Shown here: positions 1 to 6,998 of the stretch, piece after piece
How the letters are laid out: each line of letters starts with the position of its first letter
Position numbering within the stretch: position 1 is the stretch's first letter
Assembly (NCBI RefSeq): GCF_037126245.1
Contig: NZ_CP136925.1
Location: forward strand, 1,418,001 to 1,482,000
Source of the DNA: Mangrovimonas cancribranchiae
Lineage (GTDB): Bacteria; Bacteroidota; Bacteroidia; Flavobacteriales; Flavobacteriaceae
Length of the DNA: 64,000 nucleotides
Reading direction: 5' to 3'
The notes under the pieces: generated by a model
Told to the model about the DNA's origin: nothing
Database searches by the model: none
Seen by the model: the letters and a program-made list of their open reading frames with translations, nothing else
Translations under genes and position numbers: made by a program

Positions 1-269
1 TCTCCTATTTTATTAAATATTCCCGGGTCTGCTTTTATTTCTTCACAATCTGAATTAAAATCCTTAGTCATTATTATGCCTTCCTTTAAAAACTCAATGT
101 AAGACACACATGATTTGTTGCTATTTTGTTTTACAGTGTTTTCTAATTCAGAATCACTATAAAAATCGGTTTTTACGGGCACCCATTTTCCTATGATGCT
201 TTTTGATACTTGGGCTGTTAGGTGAATACTAAGGAATAAAAAAGTAATGGTGATTAATGTAGATTTCAT
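1..269 (-). CDS. Secreted lipocalin-like protein, C-terminus cut by window edge
   Basis: The frame is open from an ATG at 269 to the left edge, giving 89 residues. It begins with a signal peptide (MKSTLITITFLFLSIHLTAQ, cleavage after TAQ), followed by SKSIIGKWVPV. The I-G-K-W start of the mature protein is typical of the small lipocalin-like exported proteins common in Flavobacteriaceae. Two cysteines follow in the visible part. The protein is expected in the periplasm or at the outer membrane. Its ligand is unknown, and most of the barrel lies outside the window. The signal peptide is clear; the family call is tentative. Confidence 0.6.
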   Translation of the reverse strand, partial: MKSTLITITFLFLSIHLTAQVSKSIIGKWVPVKTDFYSDSELENTVKQNSNKSCVSYIEFLKEGIIMTKDFNSDCEEIKADPGIFNKIG

Positions 270-508
270 TATTAGGTTAATTCTGTTAGGGTTAATATTG
301 AAACCTCGAATTTAAGAAAAACGTGTTAAGTTTTTGGATAGAGATACAGCTTTCTTCTATGTATTTCAAAATATAATTTGATATTTTAAAAGAAACTTCC
401 TATAGTTATTAGTGTATAAACTACTAATGCAAAAATACTACATAGTGTTAGATTAAATTCTTATGGGTTTCCTAAAAAGATAACTATTTCATATATGAAA
501 ATTATTTT
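270..508. other. Intergenic region with one possible promoter box
   Basis: This is an AT-rich spacer between two minus-strand genes. On the minus strand the bases at 437-430 read TATTTTTG, which fits the Bacteroidota -7 consensus TAnnTTTG, but it lies 160 bp from the gene start at 269, so its role is uncertain. I see no ORF, RNA gene or convincing terminator here. Confidence 0.3.
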
Positions 509-1936
509 TTAATAATCATTTAAACTGTTTATAAGTGCATTCCAATCGTAATTTTCTTTATTGGCATTATTCCAATTTTCTACCCCTAACAGCATGGAAT
601 CAATTTTTGTTTCATCAAGCCATTTTCCATTTACAAATACTCCTGAAATTTTACGTGTATTGCTAATATTTAACAATGGGTTGTCTTCAAGTAAAATTAA
701 ATCTGCAAATTTGCCCATTTCTATGGTTCCAACTTTATCATCAATTTCAAGCCATTTTGCTCCTAGTCTTGTTCCTGAAGCTAATGCTTCTTCATTAGTT
801 AAACCAGCTTCTACTAATAGTTTAAGTTCGTCGTGCAATGAAAATCCCCAAACAATACCAGAGGTGCCAGCGTCGGTTCCTGCAACCATAGGAACGTTAT
901 TTTCTTTAAAAGCTTTAACAATTAGTTTATGAAAATCAGCCTGGTGTTGGAAATACTCAATTAGTTCTTCAGATGCGCCATTGTAACGATTTGCAGTTAG
1001 CCATTTACTTTGCATGAGTGGATGCACATACTTAAAGCTTTGCAAATCTTGAATACTTTGTAATGATTTTGCTTGTTTAATAATGGATTCCATATTGCTT
1101 AAATTCGGAATTAACCGCGTACCATTTTCTTTTGCTAAGCGAGCAAACTCTTTGGCTTTTTCATAACTATAATCGTTAGTTTGCTTAGACAATTCTTCGG
1201 CGTGTGCAATTAAACCAAAATGCGGAATAAAAAAATCTTTGCCTGGCTTTCCTTTAAATACAGTTGGAATGTGCCCAACAACTTTCATGTTTTGCTGTTT
1301 GGCTTCATCTATTATTGCCTTAAAGGTTTCTTCGTTTAATTGGCTATAAACTTTAATAAACTCGTATTGTTCGGCTTTTGCTATTCGTACAGCTTGCCTT
1401 CCGTCAGATGGATTTGTTGCTGTCATACTCATTCCTTTTCCATCAATTAAGGCTGCTAGAGCTATCCTTGGTCCAATAACATCGCCTCTAGTAATTTCAT
1501 TACGTTGTCCTATATGTTCTGGCTTTGCGCTTAATTCAAAAACAGTTGTCACACCATTTGCAACATACAATGTCATTAAATCTTGCGTATTATAATTTAC
1601 TAACGGACCTTTTGTTGGATACATAACAAAAGGGCTAGAACTTGCAAGATTATGAACGTGCATATCGATTAATCCTGGAATGAGCCACTTACCTGTTCCA
1701 TCGATTATTTTTGCATGCTTTGGAATTGCTCCATTAATGGATTGGATTTTTGTGTGTTGTATTACAACAGTAGCATTTTTAATGACCGTATTGTCTTTAG
1801 TCATTGGGATGACATTCACATGTGTTATAGCGTAAGTGTCATTCGCTTGTTTATCTGAATATAAATTTAACTTGTCTTGTGCGTTTACATTGAAGCTAAT
1901 AACAATAAATAGCGATAGAAGTTTTAAGTATTTCAT
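509..1936 (-). CDS. Exported amidohydrolase, imidazolonepropionase/prolidase-like
   Basis: This is a metal-dependent hydrolase of the amidohydrolase superfamily, about 475 residues. The ATG at 1936 is chosen over an upstream one at 1981 because it starts a clean signal peptide (MKYLKLLSLFIVISFNVNAQ). The binuclear-site residues are visible in order: HVH in LIDMHVHN near residues 93-95, a candidate carboxylated lysine in EFIKVYSQ, single histidines in VVGHIP and LIAHAEEL, and an aspartate in AGTDAGTSG. The C-terminal motif GKFADLILLEDNPL is the usual end of this family. It probably acts in the periplasm on a dipeptide or cyclic amide. The substrate cannot be read from sequence. Confidence 0.82.
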   Translation of the reverse strand: MKYLKLLSLFIVISFNVNAQDKLNLYSDKQANDTYAITHVNVIPMTKDNTVIKNATVVIQHTKIQSINGAIPKHAKIIDGTGKWLIPGLIDMHVHNLASSSPFVMYPTKGPLVNYNTQDLMTLYVANGVTTVFELSAKPEHIGQRNEITRGDVIGPRIALAALIDGKGMSMTATNPSDGRQAVRIAKAEQYEFIKVYSQLNEETFKAIIDEAKQQNMKVVGHIPTVFKGKPGKDFFIPHFGLIAHAEELSKQTNDYSYEKAKEFARLAKENGTRLIPNLSNMESIIKQAKSLQSIQDLQSFKYVHPLMQSKWLTANRYNGASEELIEYFQHQADFHKLIVKAFKENNVPMVAGTDAGTSGIVWGFSLHDELKLLVEAGLTNEEALASGTRLGAKWLEIDDKVGTIEMGKFADLILLEDNPLLNISNTRKISGVFVNGKWLDETKIDSMLLGVENWNNANKENYDWNALINSLNDY

Positions 1937-2035
1937 TTTTGATGATTGATTGATGATATACTTAATAAGACAAAAAAACACTGTATTTGTTACAGATGAA
2001 TTTTATAAAAAACTAAAAGAATAAAAATATTATCC

Positions 2036-2659
2036 CTATTCTATAACTGCTGGACGAAGCACAATATCCTTTTCGGCTAGATAATAGTTTTCTTTTTTTA
2101 ACGTGGTAAGAATACAATTTACACCCTTTTTAGCAATACGTTTACGGCAACGTTTCGTTAAAAACGGATCATCATCAAAAATAAAGTCTGGTAAATTATA
2201 CTCTAGCTCACCAGCAACTTTAACGCTCGCATAAATACGACGTAATTCTTTACTATGCGCGTATGATCCTGGTATAAATGTGTAAAAAGTATATTCGCCT
2301 TTAGCATTGGTTTTTACCCAACCACGATGGTAAACATACCGTTTCTCACTTTTAGTACGAACATCAAACTTACCATTCTCATCGGCATGACGTATAAACA
2401 CAATCACATCCTTGGCAGGAGTTACACCGTCAGCCTGATATACGATACCTGTTAATTTTAAAGGGGTTTCTTTCAATTGAAAATCTGGAATACTATCAAC
2501 AGTATTTAAGTCAGTTTCTGTAAAATCGTAAATAGCATGACGCGAAGCATAATCAAAAGGGACATCTTCAGTAACCTGTATTGCTGCATCTTGTGCAATA
2601 ACATACTGTCCTAGTGATAAACTCCCTAAAAGACTTAAAATAATTCGTAATGTTTTCAT
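2036..2659 (-). CDS. Exported intradiol-dioxygenase-fold protein, iron ligands incomplete
   Basis: The start at 2659 gives a signal peptide (MKTLRIILSLLGSLSLGQYV ending in AQ); an upstream ATG at 2683 would spoil it. The middle matches the intradiol ring-cleavage dioxygenase fold: LTGIVYQADGVTPAKDVIVF, then YVYHRGWVKTNAKGEY and a TFIPGSY segment. True enzymes hold Fe(III) with two Tyr and two His, the histidines sitting in an HIH motif. Here that position reads RRIYASV, so both histidines appear replaced. The family relationship is fairly clear. Catalytic activity is doubtful, and a structural or carbohydrate-binding role is possible. Confidence 0.7.
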   Translation of the reverse strand: MKTLRIILSLLGSLSLGQYVIAQDAAIQVTEDVPFDYASRHAIYDFTETDLNTVDSIPDFQLKETPLKLTGIVYQADGVTPAKDVIVFIRHADENGKFDVRTKSEKRYVYHRGWVKTNAKGEYTFYTFIPGSYAHSKELRRIYASVKVAGELEYNLPDFIFDDDPFLTKRCRKRIAKKGVNCILTTLKKENYYLAEKDIVLRPAVIE

Positions 2660-2822
2660 GAAAATAGCATTTAATACACTCAAAATTAAGCTACTAAATA
2701 TGCACTATTAAAAAAATCATATGAAAGCATTAAAAAAACGATAAACGTAACCACCACACTCCCAATAACTTATTTTATCGATGTATGGCGACACCCATTT
2801 AAAAGAACAAAGTAAGATATAA

Positions 2823-2855
2823 TAAAAAAAGCAGCCCATTATGACGGACTGCTTT
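2823..2855 (-). terminator. Rho-independent terminator after the nitroreductase operon
   Basis: An imperfect stem AGCAGCCC / GGACTGCT (2830-2852, one mismatch) is followed on the minus strand by a T-rich run (complement of 2823-2830). It lies 75-100 bp downstream of the last gene of the minus-strand operon. Confidence 0.7.
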
Positions 2856-2928
2856 TGTCAACTAAACTAACCAATCAAAAAAAACACTACAAGCACCGTA
2901 GTGTATTTTGTGTAATACATATTTATCT

Positions 2929-3561
2929 TTAAACAAGCTCTGTAATAAACTTATCTTTTGGTGTACGCACTTTTTTCATACCAACCAACCAGTCGTTATT
3001 ATCATCTCTATAACCTAATGTTAATACCAAAGCTGACTTTAAGCCTTTTTTATTTAACTCTAAAAGATTATCTAGCGCTTCAGCATCAAAACCTTCCATT
3101 GGGGTTGCGTCAACTTTTTGCTCGGCAGCAGCTGCTATAGCCATACCAAACGCAATATACGCTTGTTTAGCTGTATGGTGCGCGTGCCACTCCTCACCTA
3201 GTGGTTCGTATAATCCCCACAAACGCTCTTTATAAGCATCCATAGTATCACTTGGTAAGTTGCGTTCTTTTAATGTCGCTTGAAATACATTCTCTATACG
3301 ATCTAGAGTGTAATTATCCCAAGCTGCAAATACCAATACATGCGATGCGTCGACAATTTGACTTTGGTTAAACGCTATAGGTTTTATCTTTTCCTGCAGC
3401 TCTTTATTAGTAATAACAAGAATCTCATAAGGTTGGAGCCCTGATGATGAAGGTGCTAAACGCGCAGCTTCTAATATGTAATCTATTTTTTCTTGTGGAA
3501 CGGTCTTTCCGTTCATCGCTTTAGCGGCATAACGCCACTGTAAATCATTAATTAAACTCAT
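2929..3561 (-). CDS. NAD(P)H-dependent nitroreductase-family oxidoreductase
   Basis: A 210-residue flavoprotein of the nitroreductase superfamily, similar in length to NfsB-type enzymes (about 217). The FMN-site pattern is visible at the N-terminus: LQWRYAAKAMNGKTV, then AARLAPSSSGLQPYEILVIT. The C-terminal LVLTLGYRDD segment is also typical. These enzymes use NAD(P)H to reduce nitroaromatics, quinones or enals in the cytoplasm. It is the last of four tightly packed genes (4 bp after the dehydrogenase gene), which points to reductive detoxification. The natural substrate is unknown. Confidence 0.88.
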   Translation of the reverse strand: MSLINDLQWRYAAKAMNGKTVPQEKIDYILEAARLAPSSSGLQPYEILVITNKELQEKIKPIAFNQSQIVDASHVLVFAAWDNYTLDRIENVFQATLKERNLPSDTMDAYKERLWGLYEPLGEEWHAHHTAKQAYIAFGMAIAAAAEQKVDATPMEGFDAEALDNLLELNKKGLKSALVLTLGYRDDNNDWLVGMKKVRTPKDKFITELV

Positions 3562-3565
3562 ATTA

Positions 3566-4615
3566 TTATTTAAGGGATTTCATATCGATAACAAATCGAT
3601 ATTTCACATCTGACTTTACTACTCTGTCGTAAGCGGTATTAATATCTTGCATATTTATCATTTCAATATCTGAAACAATGTTGTGCTCGCCACAAAAATC
3701 TAGCATTTCTTGGGTTTCTTTAATACCTCCAATAAGAGATCCTGCTACACGTTTACGTCCCATTATAAGTCCTCCACCGTGGAATGGTTCTAATGGTTCG
3801 ACTGCACCAACAATAACCATTGTGGCATCTATTTTAAGTAACTGAATGTAAGGATCCATTTTATGCCCAACAGGAATGGTGTTAAGTATAAAGTCGAAAC
3901 TTGCTGCATGTTTTGCCATATCCTCTTGGTCTGTCGAGATTAAAACATCGTCTGCACCAAGCGCTTTTGCATCGTTTCCTTTTTCTGGTGATGTTGTAAT
4001 CATAACAACTTCGGCACCAAGAGCATGAGCAAACTTTACGCCCATATGGCCTAAACCTCCAAGTCCTATAACACCTACTTTATCGCCTTTTTTCACATTC
4101 CAATGGCGTAAAGGCGACCACGTTGTAATACCAGCACATAGTAGTGGTGCGGCGCCAGCAGGATCGATATTTTCTGGCACACGTAACACAAACTCTTTAT
4201 CTACAACTACCATAGTAGAATAGCCTCCATAAGTTTGTTGCCCTTTTATGTGTTGGTCTGCACTACCATAGGTAAAAGTAGCGCCATTTTCACAAAATTG
4301 TTCAAGATCGTTTTTACAGGAATTACATGTTTGACAGGAATCAACCATACATCCTACACCTACTAAATCGCCTACTTTAAAATTGGCTACGTCATCGCCA
4401 ACAGTAACCACACGACCGATAATTTCATGTCCTGGTACAACAGGGTACTTTGCCCCGCCCCATTCGTTTCTAGCAGTGTGAATATCACTATGGCATACAC
4501 CACAGTACAAAATATCTATTTTAACGTCAGTTTCTCCTACGTCTCTTCGTTTTATATCTAAGGGTTCTAAAGCGTTTTCTGGCGCTGTAGACCCGTATGC
4601 TTTAACTGTTGTCAT
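3566..4615 (-). CDS. Zinc-dependent NAD(P) alcohol dehydrogenase, CAD/YahK type
   Basis: A medium-chain dehydrogenase of 349 residues. The catalytic zinc site is seen as CGVCHSDIH (Cys38, His42), PGHEIIG (62-68) and LLCAGITTW. The structural zinc cysteines are at 94, 97, 100 and 108, and the Rossmann glycine motif reads GLGGLGHMGVKFA. This is the cinnamyl-alcohol/aldehyde-reductase branch that reduces many aldehydes with NADPH. It sits 10 bp after the OsmC gene and 4 bp before the nitroreductase gene, so it most likely removes aldehydes made or met under the same stress. Confidence 0.92.
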   Translation of the reverse strand: MTTVKAYGSTAPENALEPLDIKRRDVGETDVKIDILYCGVCHSDIHTARNEWGGAKYPVVPGHEIIGRVVTVGDDVANFKVGDLVGVGCMVDSCQTCNSCKNDLEQFCENGATFTYGSADQHIKGQQTYGGYSTMVVVDKEFVLRVPENIDPAGAAPLLCAGITTWSPLRHWNVKKGDKVGVIGLGGLGHMGVKFAHALGAEVVMITTSPEKGNDAKALGADDVLISTDQEDMAKHAASFDFILNTIPVGHKMDPYIQLLKIDATMVIVGAVEPLEPFHGGGLIMGRKRVAGSLIGGIKETQEMLDFCGEHNIVSDIEMINMQDINTAYDRVVKSDVKYRFVIDMKSLK

Positions 4616-4625
4616 AGTATTCTTT

Positions 4626-5045
4626 TTATTGATTAAGACTAATATGTAATTTAATATCGGTATCTAGTAATTTTGAAATAGGGCAAACATTTTTAGCGTT
4701 TGTAGCTACTTCTTTAAACTTATCTTCACTAATACCAGGTACATCGGCTTGTAAATTAAGCTCTATTTGTACAATACTACCATCTTTAAAGTTTACTGAG
4801 GCAGCAACATCTAATGTGTTTGGTGTTACACCTTCTTCTCCTAATAAAAAACTTAATTGCATGGCAAAGCATCCTGCATGAGCTGCCCCTACAAGCTCTT
4901 CTGGATTGGTACCATCACCATCCTCAAATCTTGTATGAAACGAATAGCTTGTATTGTTTAAAACTTTACTATCTGTTGTTAACGTGCCGCTTCCTTCTTT
5001 TCCGGCTCCTTTCCATACTGCTTTTGCGTGTCTTGAAAATTTCAT
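4626..5045 (-). CDS. OsmC/OhrA-family peroxiredoxin
   Basis: A 139-residue OsmC-fold protein with both expected redox cysteines: Cys59 in AAHAGCFAM and Cys121 in KNVCPISK. Members reduce organic hydroperoxides through these two thiols. The length matches the OsmC subgroup (about 140). It follows the old yellow enzyme gene by 12 bp and precedes the alcohol dehydrogenase gene by 10 bp. The operon context supports a role against lipid-derived peroxides and electrophiles. Confidence 0.9.
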   Translation of the reverse strand: MKFSRHAKAVWKGAGKEGSGTLTTDSKVLNNTSYSFHTRFEDGDGTNPEELVGAAHAGCFAMQLSFLLGEEGVTPNTLDVAASVNFKDGSIVQIELNLQADVPGISEDKFKEVATNAKNVCPISKLLDTDIKLHISLNQ

Positions 5046-5057
5046 AGTTGTGTGTGT

Positions 5058-6155
5058 TTAATTGGTTTTATTTAATTCTGCTTTTTTATAATCGGTATAG
5101 CCTTTTTCACCTTGCGTGTAAAAGGTATCATTGTCCCATTGGGTTAGTGGAATATTATGCTGAAACCTTTCAACTAAATCTGGATTAGATATAAATGGTT
5201 TACCAAAAGCTACCAAATCAGCTAAGCCATTAGCTATAGCTTTATTTCCAGATTCTTGAGTAAATCCTGCATTAATCATTAGTGTGCCATTATATAGTGG
5301 TCTAAAATGAGCTGCTATATTGGTTACAGCATGAGGCACATTAGAAACATCGGTAAACGGCTCAGATAAATGCACATAAGCTAAATTATAATTGTTAAGA
5401 TTTTTAATGATATACTCAAAAGTAGGTATTGTTTCTTCGTCAACAGTTATACCAAATAAGCCATGTAAAGAGGGGTTAAACCTAACACCTATCTTATCTT
5501 CTGGCATGACTTGTTTCACCGCATCTAATACCTCGAAAAAGAATCGACTTTTATTTTCGGCATTCCCACCATATTCATCTGTTCTTCTATTAGAACAATT
5601 ACTAAAAAATTGATGAAATAAATACCCGTTTGATGAGTGTATTTCTACACCATCAAACCCAGCTTCCATAGCATTAACTGCTGCATTTTTAAAATCAGCA
5701 ATGGTTTGCTTAATATCCTCCTTTGTCATTTCACGAGGGGTTACAGTATCTTTAAATCCGTTAGGTGTAAATGATTGTGCTTTAGGATTAATAGCTGATG
5801 GTGCTAATGGTAATTCGCCATTATGAAAATCAGGATGTGATATACGACCAACATGCCATAATTGAATAAAGATTTTTCCACCTTTATCATGAACGCGTTG
5901 GGTAACATTTTTCCAGCCTTCAACTTGTGCTTTACTGTGTATTCCTGGTGTGAATATATACCCTACAGCTTGTTCAGAAACTTGCGAACCTTCAGTAATA
6001 ATTAATCCTGCCGATGCTCTTTGCTCATAATACAACGCATGCATTTCTACAGGTTGTTTTTCGGTATTTTCGGCACGACTTCTCGTCATAGGTGCCATAA
6101 CAACTCGGTTTTTTAGGGCTAATTTGTCGTAAGGTTTTAATAGTGATTGTGACAT
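5058..6155 (-). CDS. Alkene reductase, old yellow enzyme family (NemA-like)
   Basis: A 365-residue FMN TIM-barrel protein. Signatures are LKNRVVMAPMTRSRA at the N-terminus, the active-site region GVEIHSSNGYLFHQFF (substrate-binding His-x-x-Asn, then Tyr) and the FMN-phosphate region near AFGKPFISNPDL. Such enzymes reduce the C=C bond of unsaturated aldehydes, quinones, maleimides and nitro compounds with NADPH. It is the first gene of the four-gene operon. The upstream region has a -7 box on this strand (6270-6263) and a perfect 21-bp palindrome (6213-6233), so this operon is probably inducible. Confidence 0.93.
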   Translation of the reverse strand: MSQSLLKPYDKLALKNRVVMAPMTRSRAENTEKQPVEMHALYYEQRASAGLIITEGSQVSEQAVGYIFTPGIHSKAQVEGWKNVTQRVHDKGGKIFIQLWHVGRISHPDFHNGELPLAPSAINPKAQSFTPNGFKDTVTPREMTKEDIKQTIADFKNAAVNAMEAGFDGVEIHSSNGYLFHQFFSNCSNRRTDEYGGNAENKSRFFFEVLDAVKQVMPEDKIGVRFNPSLHGLFGITVDEETIPTFEYIIKNLNNYNLAYVHLSEPFTDVSNVPHAVTNIAAHFRPLYNGTLMINAGFTQESGNKAIANGLADLVAFGKPFISNPDLVERFQHNIPLTQWDNDTFYTQGEKGYTDYKKAELNKTN

Positions 6156-6212
6156 TGGTTTAGTTTTAAGCTTAGGATTTTTTATTGTCTTTAAGATACT
6201 ACATTTTAGCCA

Positions 6213-6233
6213 TTACTAAAGTATCTTTAGTAA
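6213..6233. promoter_or_regulatory. Candidate operator of the electrophile-stress operon
   Basis: TTACTAAAG-TAT-CTTTAGTAA is a perfect inverted repeat (9-bp arms, 3-bp centre). It lies between the likely transcription start and the alkene reductase ATG at 6155, where a repressor would block elongation. No T-run follows on the minus strand, so it is not a terminator. The adjacent Crp/Fnr-type protein is the obvious candidate ligand, but this is inferred from position. Confidence 0.55.
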
Positions 6234-6262
6234 CCTTTTCATTGTACTAAAACAATTTAATA

Positions 6263-6270
6263 CAAAATTA
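6263..6270 (-). promoter_or_regulatory. -7 promoter box of the alkene reductase operon
   Basis: Reading the minus strand, 6270-6263 is TAATTTTG, an exact match to the Bacteroidota -7 consensus TAnnTTTG. It predicts transcription starting near 6256, about 100 nt before the ATG at 6155, with the 21-bp palindrome inside the leader. No clear -33 TTG was found. Confidence 0.5.
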
Positions 6271-6317
6271 AAGGACGTATATTAAAATATAATTGACCTA
6301 AATCAATTCACAAAACT

Positions 6318-6893
6318 TTAACCTTTCAACTGCTTACGCACACGACTTAAACTTTCTGGAGACATCCCTAAATAGTTCGCAATATGGTAATTAGGAACCC
6401 TATCTTGAATAGTAGGATAAAGTACTTTAAATTCCTGATAACGTTCTTTAACCGAATTGTGTAGTGTTGATAAAATACGTTTTCTCTGAGCAATAAAAGC
6501 ATTAGTAACTAAAGTACGGAAATACCTTTCAAAAATAGGCGCTTCTAATAAGAGTTGGTTAAACTGCTTTTTACTAAGCGCAAGTAAAGAGGCATCTTCT
6601 ATAGCTTGAATGTATAGTTTGGATGGGGTGTTATTAAAATACGCGTCAAAATCTCCAATCCACCAATTTTCAATAGCAAATTGTACAATGTGTTTATTAC
6701 CTTTAGTATCTAAATAATACGCAATTAAACAGCCTTTTTCAACGAAATACTCATTATGAATGAAGGTATCAGGCTCTAATAAAAATGCTTTTTTCTTAAT
6801 ATTAACAGCCGTCAACTTTGATGTAAAGACCTGCAAATCATTAGCTGATGCCTTTACATAGTTAGTTATATGTTTTTCAATGTTTTGATACAT
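6318..6893 (-). CDS. Crp/Fnr-family transcriptional regulator
   Basis: A 191-residue protein with an N-terminal cyclic-nucleotide-binding-type barrel (residues about 20-120, including NEYFVEKGCLIAYYLDTKGN and FAIENWWIGDF). A C-terminal helix-turn-helix follows (NYHIANYLGMSPESLSRVRK). The canonical cAMP-phosphate-binding residues are not evident, as is usual for the flavobacterial branch. It lies 162 bp upstream of, and in the same direction as, the alkene reductase operon. The position suggests that it controls that operon, perhaps through the 21-bp palindrome between them. Confidence 0.88.
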   Translation of the reverse strand: MYQNIEKHITNYVKASANDLQVFTSKLTAVNIKKKAFLLEPDTFIHNEYFVEKGCLIAYYLDTKGNKHIVQFAIENWWIGDFDAYFNNTPSKLYIQAIEDASLLALSKKQFNQLLLEAPIFERYFRTLVTNAFIAQRKRILSTLHNSVKERYQEFKVLYPTIQDRVPNYHIANYLGMSPESLSRVRKQLKG

Positions 6894-6942
6894 GTCGGTT
6901 TATAAATACAGAGGTATTATCGCACATGGTAAATATACATAT

Positions 6943-6975
6943 TAAAAAAACGACGCATAGAGATACGTCGCTTTT
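6943..6975 (-). terminator. Terminator after the M16 peptidase gene
   Basis: The stem CGACG-CAT ... ATA-CGTCG (6951-6970) has an A-run on its left side, which gives a T-run on the minus strand after the hairpin. It lies just beyond the stop codon of the minus-strand peptidase gene, and its right-hand CTTTTT could also serve the opposite direction. Confidence 0.65.
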
Positions 6976-6998
6976 TACTGGTTTTATTTTATTTAGTT

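Noticed and set aside
421-455. ATTAGT ... ACTAAT inverted repeat in the first intergenic region
   Set aside because: The arms are only six AT-rich bases and no second copy was seen, so chance is a sufficient explanation.
561-932. 123-residue plus-strand frame opposite the amidohydrolase gene
   Set aside because: It is a shadow of a well-supported gene with conserved metal-binding motifs, and its own translation has no recognisable domain.
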